Origin: JAQBGV01 sp032128395
GTDB lineage: Bacteria > Planctomycetota > UBA8108 > UBA1146
Reading direction: 5' to 3'
Assembly: GCA_032128395.1 (NCBI GenBank)
Contig: JAQBGV010000135.1
Coordinates: forward strand, 1-27,849
DNA length: 27,849 nt
In this document: positions 14,275-22,473 of the stretch, in pieces
Layout of the letters: every line of letters begins with the position of its first letter
Numbering within the stretch: position 1 is the stretch's first letter
Made by a program: the position numbers and the translations under genes
The notes under the pieces: model-generated
What the model was told of the DNA's origin: nothing
The model's input: only the letters and a program-made list of their open reading frames with translations
Database searches by the model: none

Positions 14275-16758
14275 CTAGTCTCTGAAATACACCCGATCGC
14301 CGGTGGTCGTGCCGAAGATCACGTCCAGGTCGCCGTCGAGATCGATATCTCCGGCGACGACCGCCCGGGCGCCCCCGTTCGTCACCAGAACGAGCCCAGA
14401 ATCGATGAACACCCCGGTGCCATCGTTGAGACGCACCCGGCTGTCGTCGCCCGCGTTCGCCTCGAGGAGGTCCAGGTCGCCGTCGAGATCGAGGTCGGCG
14501 AGGGCGATGCGGACGGTGTCGTCGATCCCGAGGCTCTGCAGGGTGTCGGTGAACACCCCCGTCCCGTCGTTCGTCCAGACGCGATTCCCGCCGTCGCGCG
14601 CTTCGACCAGATCGAGGTCGCCGTCCCCTTCCAGGTCGGCGAGCTCCACGTCCCGGGTCGTTCCGGTGCCGAGGGACTGCGCCGAATCGGTGAAGATCGC
14701 GGATCCGTTGTTGGTGTAGACCCGGTTCCCCGCGCCGGAGCGGCCGATGACCAGGTCGCGATCGCCGTCCCCGTCCAGATCGCCGAGCGCGATTCCCGCC
14801 GCTGGGAACGACCCGATCGACTGGCCGGTGTCGGTGAACACGCCGCTGCCGTTGTTCAGGAACACTCGGGTCACGGAGCCCGCGTCGCTGACCAGGTCGC
14901 GATCGCCGTCCCCATCCAGATCGCCCAGGCGGAGGCGGGTCGCGCTGATGCTCGTCGCGATCGTGCCGATCGCCGTGAACATCCCACCGCCGTCGTTCCG
15001 GAACACCAGCGTGCTGGTGCCGGAGCGACCGATGAGGAGATCGGGATCGGAATCCCCGTCGAGGTCCGCCGCGGCCACCGCGTCCGCCGACACCCCCGGA
15101 GTGCCGAACTGCGCCCCGAGGATGAACACCCCGGTCCCGTCGTTGCTCCACTTTCGGGCTCCCCCGTTCGGGGCCGCCCCGTTCAGGTAGTCGAGTTGTC
15201 CATCGAGGTCGAAGTCGACGAGCGCCGCATCCAAGGTGATGTTGAACGCCGGGTTGGTGTTGTTGCGCAGGTCCTGCCCGCTGTCGACCAAGTCGAATCC
15301 ACCGGGGGCGGCGCTGAGCGAGTTCCGGTAGGAGGCGCTGCTCTGGTTCAGGCTGGCGGTGAAGAGATCCAGGTCCCCATCCGAGTCATGATCGCCGAGC
15401 ACCGCTCCGTAGGTCGACCGGGCGAGAAGGACCATTCCGGAGTCGTCGAAGAAGCCGATCCCATCGTTGAACCAGACGCGGTCGGGGAGGCCCCCCGAAC
15501 GTCCTTCGACGAGGTCGGGATCGCCGTCGGCGTCGAAATCGGCGAGCGCGATCGCCCGCACGCTCCCGGTGCCGAGTTGGGGATCGGGGAGGAAGCCCGC
15601 GATCCCGAAGTTGATGAAGGGCACCGCTCCCCGGTCGAGGCTGCCGACGACGATGTCCGGGAAGCCGTCGAGCGTGAGGTCCGCGATCGCGATCGCCGTC
15701 CCCTGGTTCGGCCCGATGAGGTCCGCGATGACCGAGAAGGACGCCATACCGTTGTTCCGCCACACCTTGCCGACCGAACCATCGTTTGCGAACGCCAGGT
15801 CGAGATCCCCATCGAGGTCGAGATCCGCCATCGCGACCGCCCGACTGGTCGCGATCGCCAGCGTCTGTCCGGTCGAGATGAACGACCCGCTGCCATCGTT
15901 TCGCCACACCGTGTTGCCACCGCGGTTCGCGACCGCCAGGTCGATGTCCCCATCGCCGTCGAGATCCCCCGCGGCCACCCCGAGGCTCTGCCCGGTCCCG
16001 AAGGGGGAGCCGGCGGTGAACGTGCCGGCGCCGTCGTTCTCCCAGATTCGGTTCGTCTGTCCCGACTCGTTGGCGACCGCGACGTCGAGATCGCCGTCCC
16101 CGTCGAAATCGGCGACGGCCGCGCCCTGACTCGGGGCGGAGCCGAGGGACTGAGCGGTGTCGGTGAACACCCCCGCGCCATCGTTGAGGAGCACGCGATT
16201 CCCGACGCCATCGTTCACGAGGAACAGGTCGAGATCGGAATCGCCGTCGAAGTCTCCCTGCACCACCGCGCGGGTCGCGAGCGCGCCGAAGACTTGCCCG
16301 GTGTCGGAGAAGGTCGGAGCGATGTCGGCGCTGAACGAAGGGAGCGCGGTCTCATCGTCCGTCCCGACGATCGACCCTGGGGTGATCGTCGCCATGACGT
16401 CGATCCCCGACGGATCGCCGGGGTCGGTCGACTCGGAGCAGAAGAACTGCCTCACCGCGAAGGAGGGGGAGGTGCCGAGTACGATCGTCAGTTGCTCGGG
16501 GGTGGGACCGACCGCGAAGGTCGGCGAACCGCCGAGGGAATTTCCGGTGACCGGCAGGTCGAAATCCGCGGCGACCGGCGATCCGATGGTGATCGCCTGG
16601 CTGAAGGTCAGGATCAGTTCGTCGCCGGCATCGAGGATCCCGTTGTCGTTCGCATCCACGTAGAGTGCGAACCCGCGGATCTCGGGGGCGACGTCGCCGC
16701 TTCCGTAGCTGCACCCGGAGACGAGCAAGGCGGCGAGGGGAAGGGCGAGGCGCGTCAT
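14275..16758 (-). CDS. FG-GAP/VCBS repeat lipoprotein, two predicted beta-propellers
   Basis: An 827-residue surface or periplasmic lipoprotein. The signal peptide MTRLALPLAALLVSGC ends in a clear lipobox (C16). Residues about 30-150 form a separate N-terminal domain that starts with an Asp-rich DANDNGILDAGDE motif. From about residue 160 to the end there are 14 Asp-rich calcium-binding loops of the form D-x-D-x-D-x-D-x-D-L, spaced about 47-48 residues apart and each followed by an NDG.G.F strand. Fourteen such FG-GAP repeats would make two seven-bladed propellers. The start ATG 16758 was chosen because it begins the signal peptide and has GGAG about 10 bases upstream. Binding partner and role are unknown; adhesion or carbohydrate binding is usual for such folds. 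Confidence 0.87.
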   Translation of the reverse strand: MTRLALPLAALLVSGCSYGSGDVAPEIRGFALYVDANDNGILDAGDELILTFSQAITIGSPVAADFDLPVTGNSLGGSPTFAVGPTPEQLTIVLGTSPSFAVRQFFCSESTDPGDPSGIDVMATITPGSIVGTDDETALPSFSADIAPTFSDTGQVFGALATRAVVQGDFDGDSDLDLFLVNDGVGNRVLLNDGAGVFTDTAQSLGSAPSQGAAVADFDGDGDLDVAVANESGQTNRIWENDGAGTFTAGSPFGTGQSLGVAAGDLDGDGDIDLAVANRGGNTVWRNDGSGSFISTGQTLAIATSRAVAMADLDLDGDLDLAFANDGSVGKVWRNNGMASFSVIADLIGPNQGTAIAIADLTLDGFPDIVVGSLDRGAVPFINFGIAGFLPDPQLGTGSVRAIALADFDADGDPDLVEGRSGGLPDRVWFNDGIGFFDDSGMVLLARSTYGAVLGDHDSDGDLDLFTASLNQSSASYRNSLSAAPGGFDLVDSGQDLRNNTNPAFNITLDAALVDFDLDGQLDYLNGAAPNGGARKWSNDGTGVFILGAQFGTPGVSADAVAAADLDGDSDPDLLIGRSGTSTLVFRNDGGGMFTAIGTIATSISATRLRLGDLDGDGDRDLVSDAGSVTRVFLNNGSGVFTDTGQSIGSFPAAGIALGDLDGDGDRDLVIGRSGAGNRVYTNNGSAIFTDSAQSLGTGTTRDVELADLEGDGDLDLVEARDGGNRVWTNDGTGVFTDTLQSLGIDDTVRIALADLDLDGDLDLLEANAGDDSRVRLNDGTGVFIDSGLVLVTNGGARAVVAGDIDLDGDLDVIFGTTTGDRVYFRD
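14308..16254 (-). repeat. Tandem FG-GAP coding repeats (14 copies)
   Basis: The Asp-rich loop DNA recurs roughly every 140-145 bases within the lipoprotein gene. The most alike loops (DLDGDGDRDL and neighbours at about 14.7-14.95 kb) share long stretches of near-identical bases. Such DNA is prone to copy-number change and to assembly collapse. Confidence 0.8.
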
Positions 16759-16780
16759 CGATCGGCTCTCCATGGATGAA

Positions 16781-16791
16781 GGGACTGTCCC
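16781..16791. repeat. GGGAC-N-GTCCC palindrome, copy 1
   Basis: A perfect 5-bp dyad, GGGACTGTCCC, between the lipoprotein gene start and the upstream gene. A second copy of the same dyad, with a different central base, lies at 24871-24881. Confidence 0.4.
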
Positions 16792-16846
16792 CATCTTCGG
16801 ATGCTGCGGCGGTTCTGATCTCACATCATCGGGGCAGATCCCCGGA

Positions 16847-17239
16847 TCAGGACGCATTCCGCAGCCGGTGCGCCTCCTCGAGGATCGCCTGGCGCAGTTC
16901 GAGGCCGCGCCGGCCCGAATCCTTGGCGAGAGTCGCCACCCGCTCGGTCAGCTGATAGAGCAGGAGCGACTCCATCCGGGCGCTGCGGAGGAAAGCCCCG
17001 GTCTTCTGGACGATCTGAGCCACGAAGACCGGTTCCACGATCCCGCGAGAAGCGAGGCAGTAGCCGTACATCGCCGCCACGGTGAGGAGCGCCTCGTCAG
17101 AAAAACTTTCAGCCATCATCTGTACGACCAGGTCCCCCGGGCGGTCACAGACCACCTCGGAGGCCCCCCCGTCATCATCGTCGATCGTGAGGACGACCTC
17201 CCCGTCCAACTCGCCGCGCCAGCTGACTCCCGTGATCAC
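16847..17239 (-). CDS. Unknown 130-residue protein coupled to the HtrA-like protease
   Basis: I do not recognise the family. The protein is soluble, with no signal peptide or membrane segment. The first 45 residues look like beta strands with an acidic turn (TIDDDDGG); the rest looks helical (residues 45-130, including QIVQKTGAFLRSARMESLLLY). It contains two cysteines (C31, C61). ATG 17239 overlaps the protease stop by ATGA, so both are made from one message. Since the protease is extracytoplasmic and this protein appears cytoplasmic, a direct complex is not obvious. A regulatory or stress-related link is possible but unproven. Confidence 0.68.
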   Translation of the reverse strand: MITGVSWRGELDGEVVLTIDDDDGGASEVVCDRPGDLVVQMMAESFSDEALLTVAAMYGYCLASRGIVEPVFVAQIVQKTGAFLRSARMESLLLYQLTERVATLAKDSGRRGLELRQAILEEAHRLRNAS

Positions 17240-18360
17240 GGCGACTCCGGTTCGTCGGGCTGCTGAAGGCGGGTATCGAGCGTCACTCGACGCCCCCCCT
17301 CACCCTCGTAGCTGAGGCCGCGAACGAGCGTCAGGTGGACCTGATCGCCGGCGCGAAATCGTTCGAGCACCGATTCGAGATCCGCGAGGGTCGGCGTGGG
17401 TCGATCGTTGATCGCCACGATGATGTCCCCGAGCCGAGCCTCGGTGGTCCCCCGGAGCCCGGAGCGCTCGAGCTCGCTGTTCTCGGGGACTTCCACCACG
17501 AGGACCCCGGTCGGGAAGTACCGTGGGAGCTGTTGCGGGTAGGGGCGAAACCCGATGACCGGCTTCTGTACGTGTCCGTAGGCGATCAGGTCGGGGACGA
17601 TCCGTCGCACGGTGTCGACCGGGATCGAGAAGCTGATCCCCGCGCTCGCGCCCGTGGGACTGAAGATCGCGGTGTTCAGTCCGATCAGCCGTCCCGCGCT
17701 GTCGAGGAGCGGTCCCCCGGAGTTCCCCGGGTTCACGGCGGCATCGCTCTGGATCACATCGTAGATCGTGGTGCGCATCCGCGACGTGATCTCTCGCCCG
17801 AGTGCGCTGATCACCCCCTGGGTCAACGATTGGTCGAGACCGAACGGGTTCCCGATCGCGTAGACCCCTTGGCCGACCAGCAGATCGGAGCTCGTCCCCA
17901 GGTCGAGCGGCGCGAGGACCGCCGCGGGGGCTTCGATCTTCAACACCGCGAGGTCCTTGTACGGCGCGATCCCGACCAACTTCGCGGCGAACGTCGACTC
18001 GTCGGCGAGCACCACCTGGAAGGACTCTCCGTTCTGGACCACGTGATAGTTCGTCACGATGTGTCCGTCGCGATCCCACACGAAACCCGAGCCGCTCCCC
18101 TCGGGGACCCGATACACGTCGCGGGTGAAGGAGCGGCGCAAACTCATGCTGGTGATGTGTGCCACCGAGCGGGACGCGGTCTGGAAGAGTTGGGTCAGAT
18201 GCAGTTCTTCTGGTCGAAGGGCACCGCGCGGCGTGACCTCGCGCCCGTGACCGTCGGAATGGCGGGAGCTCCCGGCGGCGACGCACGCGTAGCCGGTGAT
18301 CCCGAGGGCGACGAGAAAAAAGACGAAGGAGCGCCGCTGGGACGGGACAGTGGGTGACAT
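17236..18360 (-). CDS. HtrA/DegS-like serine protease with one PDZ domain
   Basis: A 374-residue trypsin-like protease of the envelope. An N-terminal hydrophobic segment (residues 11-30, ending GYACVAAG) acts as a signal or anchor; C26 could be a weak lipobox. The catalytic triad is visible as H106 (TNYHVV), D136 (YKDLAVLKI) and S214 (GNSGGPL). A single PDZ domain follows (about 265-360, with GDIIVAIND). One PDZ and an anchor resemble DegS more than DegP. Such proteases cleave misfolded envelope proteins or trigger stress signalling. The start ATG 18360 has CAGGAG six bases upstream. It is divergent from lspA, and the 134-base gap should hold both promoters. Confidence 0.9.
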   Translation of the reverse strand: MSPTVPSQRRSFVFFLVALGITGYACVAAGSSRHSDGHGREVTPRGALRPEELHLTQLFQTASRSVAHITSMSLRRSFTRDVYRVPEGSGSGFVWDRDGHIVTNYHVVQNGESFQVVLADESTFAAKLVGIAPYKDLAVLKIEAPAAVLAPLDLGTSSDLLVGQGVYAIGNPFGLDQSLTQGVISALGREITSRMRTTIYDVIQSDAAVNPGNSGGPLLDSAGRLIGLNTAIFSPTGASAGISFSIPVDTVRRIVPDLIAYGHVQKPVIGFRPYPQQLPRYFPTGVLVVEVPENSELERSGLRGTTEARLGDIIVAINDRPTPTLADLESVLERFRAGDQVHLTLVRGLSYEGEGGRRVTLDTRLQQPDEPESP

Positions 18361-18494
18361 CGGACTCTCCTGCATCGCTGGGTGCGGGTTCGATCCAGCA
18401 AGAAGTGCAACGAGGATAACCGCGGACGGGAGCGGGACAACCAAAGCCATCCGCATCGCTTCCATCCCCGGCCCCGACGTGGTCGGATGGACCC

Positions 18495-19076
18495 ATGCGA
18501 CGCGTCCACACCCTCCTCCTCCACCTCGGCGTTTGCGGGCTGCTCGTCTTCCTCGACCTCTGGTCGAAGGCGGCGGTCTTCCGGGCCCTCGGGGCCGAGT
18601 TCACCTTCCAGGACGGCGAGATCCCGATCCTCCCCCCGGTGCCGGAGATCGTGCTCTTCCCCGGGTTCGCGCTGGAAGCCGCGATGAACCCCGGTGCCTT
18701 CAACGGCATGCTCTCCTCCTGGCGGTGGCTCCTCCTGGCGATCTCGATCATCGCCGCCATCGGGACCCTGGTCATCGCGCTGCTGCCGCGGCGGATGCCG
18801 GTCGGAGTCACCACGGCGCTCGGGCTGATCGCCGGCGGCGCGATCGGCAACCTGTACGACCGAATTCACTTCGGGGCGGTGCGCGACTTCGTGAAGTGGT
18901 ACGTCGGAGAGCGCGTCTGGCCGAACTTCAACCTCGCCGACTCCGGCATCTGCGTCGGCGTCGGGCTGATCCTCTTCATCGAGATTCGGAACGCGCGTCG
19001 GGTGAAACTCGCGGTTCGGGAGGCTGCCGAAGTCGCCGACGCTCCTGCGCCTCCCGCAGAAGAGCCCACGACATGA
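18495..19076 (+). CDS. lspA: Lipoprotein signal peptidase (signal peptidase II)
   Basis: A 193-residue inner-membrane aspartyl protease that removes signal peptides from diacylated prolipoproteins. Conserved blocks are NPGAFNG (65-71), GGAIGNLYDRI (114-124), GAVRDF with catalytic D131, and FNLADSGI with catalytic D149. Four hydrophobic segments are present (about 8-22, 77-97, 105-120, 150-165). The extra loop near residues 35-60 and the Ala/Pro-rich tail make it longer than the usual 160 residues. It would process the lipoproteins encoded nearby (14.3, 22.5 and 24.9 kb). Its last 33 codons overlap the 3' end of the convergent glycosyltransferase gene by 101 bases. Confidence 0.93.
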   Translation: MRRVHTLLLHLGVCGLLVFLDLWSKAAVFRALGAEFTFQDGEIPILPPVPEIVLFPGFALEAAMNPGAFNGMLSSWRWLLLAISIIAAIGTLVIALLPRRMPVGVTTALGLIAGGAIGNLYDRIHFGAVRDFVKWYVGERVWPNFNLADSGICVGVGLILFIEIRNARRVKLAVREAAEVADAPAPPAEEPTT

Positions 19077-20355
19077 GCCCGAGCGGGGCCGCGTAGACGA
19101 GCCACCGCGTCGACCCCGCTTCTTCCCACACCCCGGTCACCCGCCACTCGATCTGCACTTCGTACGCGAGGAGCACGGTTCCCGACAACAACCACCATCC
19201 CCAGCGCTCGAGCACCACCGCGAGAGGAAGGACGAAGAGCAGGTACCAGGGGTGCACCGTGGGGGAGAGCAGGACGAAGGAACCCGCAAGGAGGAGCGCC
19301 GCGACGAGCGGCGGTCTCTTCGAGGTGGCGAGCGCGAACGCGGCCCAACCGAGGAGGAGCGCGATGCGGAGGCCCCGCGCTCCGAGCGCGGCGCGGTTCT
19401 CCGGATCGAGGTCGAGCCATTCACCGAGCGGTCGAAAGACCAGGTCGTTGAAGTACCAACTCCCGGCGTACTCGCGGAGCCCGGCGGAGGCCGTCTCGGG
19501 ATCGACCCCGATGAAGGGAACCGTCAGCCAGGCCACGGTCGCCGCGGCGGCGGCGAGCGCGACGATCCCTCCCCGACGCAGGAGCACCAGCCCGAAGCCG
19601 GCGGGCCAGAGCTTCGCTGCGATCGCACCTCCGAGCGCGATCCCGGAGAGCACCCGTCGCTTCTCGACCAGGAGCACCGCGCACCAGAGGAGGGGGATCG
19701 CCGCGATCAGCTCGACGTGGGCGTTCCAGGCGACTTCGACGATCGGCAGCGGATGCCACAGATAGAGGAGAACCGCGCGGGGGTCGCGCCCGACCAGCTC
19801 GAGCGCGCGCACGATCAAGAGCGCGAACAGAACCTCCGCCGCGAGGATCACGAGCTTCCAGGCGAACATCCCTCCCGCGAGAGCGGCGACGACCGCGAAC
19901 AGATGCTGCGCGAGCGGCGGATAGATCGTCGGGAATTCCTCGTGGTTCACTCGGTGCCGCACGCGTTCGTCGACCGGCCAGTCGCGCTCGACACCGTCGA
20001 GGGCGGGGTCGATGGGAGCGACTCCGTACGGGTTCATCCCCGCGATCTGCACCCGTCCGTCCCACAGGTACCGGTACGCATCGTCGGAGAGCCCCGGGTC
20101 GATCGGCAGGAAGAGTGCGCGGATCAGAACCCCGACGAGAAGGACCAGCAGGAAGGTTCCCCCCTCGAAACCCACCCGAGGAAGGAGCCATGCCGCGAGG
20201 AGAGCGGGGACGAGCAAAAGCAGGAAGAGCGGGAGGAGAGGTTCGACCGCACCACCGCCGGGGAGCGCCGCGGCGAGTCGAGCCAGCCAGAGAAACCCCC
20301 CGAGCGTCGCCATCGCGCAACCGATGAACCCCGCGAGAGCGAGGGTGCGACTCAT
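18976..20355 (-). CDS. Membrane GT-C family glycosyltransferase (polyprenyl-sugar type)
   Basis: A 459-residue protein with about ten or more membrane helices. An acidic motif follows the first luminal loop, LSDDAYRYLWDGR (DD at 91-92), and EEFPTIYPPLAQ comes shortly after. This is the layout of GT-C enzymes such as mannosyltransferases of the MptA/B or GT87 type, which use polyprenyl-phosphate sugars on the outer face of the inner membrane. Donor and acceptor are unknown. ATG 20355 overlaps the hydantoinase A stop (ATGA). The C-terminal hydrophilic tail (about 33 residues) is encoded on DNA shared with lspA on the other strand. Confidence 0.82.
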   Translation of the reverse strand: MSRTLALAGFIGCAMATLGGFLWLARLAAALPGGGAVEPLLPLFLLLLVPALLAAWLLPRVGFEGGTFLLVLLVGVLIRALFLPIDPGLSDDAYRYLWDGRVQIAGMNPYGVAPIDPALDGVERDWPVDERVRHRVNHEEFPTIYPPLAQHLFAVVAALAGGMFAWKLVILAAEVLFALLIVRALELVGRDPRAVLLYLWHPLPIVEVAWNAHVELIAAIPLLWCAVLLVEKRRVLSGIALGGAIAAKLWPAGFGLVLLRRGGIVALAAAAATVAWLTVPFIGVDPETASAGLREYAGSWYFNDLVFRPLGEWLDLDPENRAALGARGLRIALLLGWAAFALATSKRPPLVAALLLAGSFVLLSPTVHPWYLLFVLPLAVVLERWGWWLLSGTVLLAYEVQIEWRVTGVWEEAGSTRWLVYAAPLGLMSWALLREAQERRRLRQPPEPRVSPDARSESR

Positions 20356-22343
20356 CCCGACCTCGCGGCCGGATTCTTCGAGTGGGGAGATCGGGTCGCG
20401 CGACCCGGGTCGATCCGGATCGATCGATCGTCATCGACCGCGAGCGTCGCCCCCTCGGGGAGCCAGAGAGTGCTCGTGTGCTCCTCGACGATCGCCGGCC
20501 CCGCGAGCTTCGTGCCCGGGGTGAGTCGGTCGCGAGCGATCCGCGGCACGTCGGTCGGGCGATCTCCATCTTCGAGGAAGACCGACCCGCGATCGGGGCG
20601 CGGCGGGAGCGCCGACGGGGTCGGACGAGCCACCGGTGGCGGGGAGACCTCGAGGTGGACCCGCACCGCGGTCACCTCGATCGCGCGATCCACCTCCGCG
20701 GTGCCGAAGCGGAGGCGATAGGCCTCGTGGAATTTCGCGCGCGGATCGCCTCCATCCCACGGAATCGCGAGCTCGTGCGACTGCCCGACGAGTCGGAGCG
20801 CGAGCTCTCCCCTGCTTCGGGCTCGGGGCGCCTCATCGCCGAGCCGGTCGAGCGCGGCGTCGGCGATCTGCCCCGAAATCCGCTCGAGCTCCGTCGCGAG
20901 GGCGTCGTCCCAGGTCGCGTGCACCGCGCGTTCGCCGAACTCGATCCGCGGGGCCTCGAGCATGCCGCAGGCGCTGAGGATTCCCGGCTCCGAAGGGACG
21001 ATCACGCGCTCGAAGCCGAGCGAACGCGCGAGCGCGACCGCGTGCAGTCCGCCGGCCCCGCCGAAACTGACGAGCCGCAGTCCGCGCGGGTCGACGCCGC
21101 GCTCCTGGGTGATGCGGCGAAGGGCCCGCTCCAGCTCCGCCTCGACCACGCGCACGATCCCGCGGGCAACCCCCAGGGGAGAGAGGCCCACCTCCCGACC
21201 GAGGAGACTCAGGGCTTCCGCCGCCCCTTCGGGGTGCAGCTCCAGCTCACCGCCGAACTTCACGTCCGCCGGGATCCGCCCGAGGAAGACGTGCGCATCG
21301 GTCACCGTCGGAACGCGGCCACCGCGCCCGTACGAGACCGGTCCCGGGTCGGCGCCGGCGCTCTCGGGGCCGACTCGCAAAGCCCCTCCTCGATCGATCC
21401 ACGCCAGCGATCCTCCCCCCGCGCCGACGGTGTGCCCATCGACCACCGGCACGGCGATCGGCCACGTGCCGAGACGGAAGGAGCGGGTCGTCGGAATCTC
21501 TCCCCCGGCGATGAGGGTGACGTCGGTCGAGGTGCCGCCCATGTCGAACGCGACCGACCCTGCTCCACCGCGCGACGCCGCGGCGACCACCCCACCGGCG
21601 GGTCCGGAGAGGATCGTGCGCACCGCTTGTTCCCGGAGACGCGCCCACGGCATCGTCCCCCCCGAGGACTCCATCACCGACCAGAGATCGGGGGGGAGGA
21701 TCTCTCCGAGGCGAGCGAGATAGCGGTCCATCGAAGGAGTGACGGCGGCGCTCGCGAGCGCGGTCGCGAATCGCTCGAACTCCCGCGGCTCCGAGACGAT
21801 CGCCGCCGATCGCACCACCGGAACCCCGAGGGGGGCGAGGGCCGCGGCGATCGCATCTTCGTGCGCAGGGTTCTCCGGCGAGTGCAGGAGGCCGATCGCG
21901 ATCGCCTCCGGGGAGAGCGCGGCGACCCGATCGGGGAGCGCTGCGAGCTCCGCGGCATCGATCTCGGTCCACACCACTCCCCCCGGACCGATCCGTTCGC
22001 GGATCTCGAGTCGTCGTTCCCGGGGGACGGGGGGAGGATCGGGGAAACGGGTCGGGTCGTAGAGGCTCGGGCGATCTTGGCGGCCGATCTCGATGAGGTC
22101 GCGGAATCCCATCGTCGTCACCCAGACGAGCCGCGCCCCCTTTCCTTCGAGGAGAGCGTTCGTCGCGACCGTCGAGCCGTGAACGAGGCGTTCGGGGGGC
22201 GCGGAAAGGGTCGCGAGCCCCGCTCGGATCACGCGGGAGGGATCATCGGGGGTCGACGGGAGCTTCAGCACTTCGGCGTGGTCGCCGTCCACGATCAGGA
22301 AGTCGGTGAAGGTTCCACCGGTGTCGACCCCGACCTGTCGCAC
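20352..22343 (-). CDS. hyuA: Hydantoinase A / 5-oxoprolinase family subunit
   Basis: A 663-residue protein of the HyuA family, the ATP-binding half of N-methylhydantoinase, 5-oxoprolinase and related acetone carboxylase subunits. It begins with the phosphate-binding motif GVDTGGTFTDF (residues 5-15). Further motifs are VHGSTVATNALLEGKGA, a second ATPase motif FDMGGTSTDVTLI, ESAGADPGPVSYGRGG, and SFGGAGGLHA in the C-terminal half. The start is GTG 22343, with AAGGGAG nine bases upstream, just before the conserved motif. The frame extends upstream without family likeness. Its HyuB partner lies about 15 kb away at 3405-4970, whereas the two genes are usually adjacent. It shares an ATGA junction with the glycosyltransferase. 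Confidence 0.88.
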   Translation of the reverse strand: MRQVGVDTGGTFTDFLIVDGDHAEVLKLPSTPDDPSRVIRAGLATLSAPPERLVHGSTVATNALLEGKGARLVWVTTMGFRDLIEIGRQDRPSLYDPTRFPDPPPVPRERRLEIRERIGPGGVVWTEIDAAELAALPDRVAALSPEAIAIGLLHSPENPAHEDAIAAALAPLGVPVVRSAAIVSEPREFERFATALASAAVTPSMDRYLARLGEILPPDLWSVMESSGGTMPWARLREQAVRTILSGPAGGVVAAASRGGAGSVAFDMGGTSTDVTLIAGGEIPTTRSFRLGTWPIAVPVVDGHTVGAGGGSLAWIDRGGALRVGPESAGADPGPVSYGRGGRVPTVTDAHVFLGRIPADVKFGGELELHPEGAAEALSLLGREVGLSPLGVARGIVRVVEAELERALRRITQERGVDPRGLRLVSFGGAGGLHAVALARSLGFERVIVPSEPGILSACGMLEAPRIEFGERAVHATWDDALATELERISGQIADAALDRLGDEAPRARSRGELALRLVGQSHELAIPWDGGDPRAKFHEAYRLRFGTAEVDRAIEVTAVRVHLEVSPPPVARPTPSALPPRPDRGSVFLEDGDRPTDVPRIARDRLTPGTKLAGPAIVEEHTSTLWLPEGATLAVDDDRSIRIDPGRATRSPHSKNPAARSG

Positions 22344-22352
22344 GACGACCGG

Positions 22353-22359
22353 CTCCCTT
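22353..22359 (-). promoter_or_regulatory. Shine-Dalgarno of hyuA
   Basis: AAGGGAG on the minus strand, nine bases before GTG 22343. It decides the start against longer versions that would add about 65 residues unlike the family. Confidence 0.6.
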
Positions 22360-22473
22360 CGCTTGCGCTCCCGAGCGGGTCCCCCCACGATGCCGCGGCG
22401 ACCGTGACCGCGTGCGAAGGGGGAACTCAGGATGCACGTCCACCAGTGTAGTCCGAGGAAGAGTGCATTTCCG

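Noticed and set aside
14224..16779. An 851-codon open frame on the plus strand, opposite the FG-GAP lipoprotein
   Set aside because: It mirrors the Asp-rich repeats (GAC/GTC codons read in reverse), has no domain likeness or start signal, and the minus frame has a lipobox and 14 clear repeats. It is a composition shadow.
20382..22451. A 689-codon plus-strand frame opposite hyuA
   Set aside because: Rich in Arg, His and Asp with no recognisable domain; it arises from the codon bias of hyuA.
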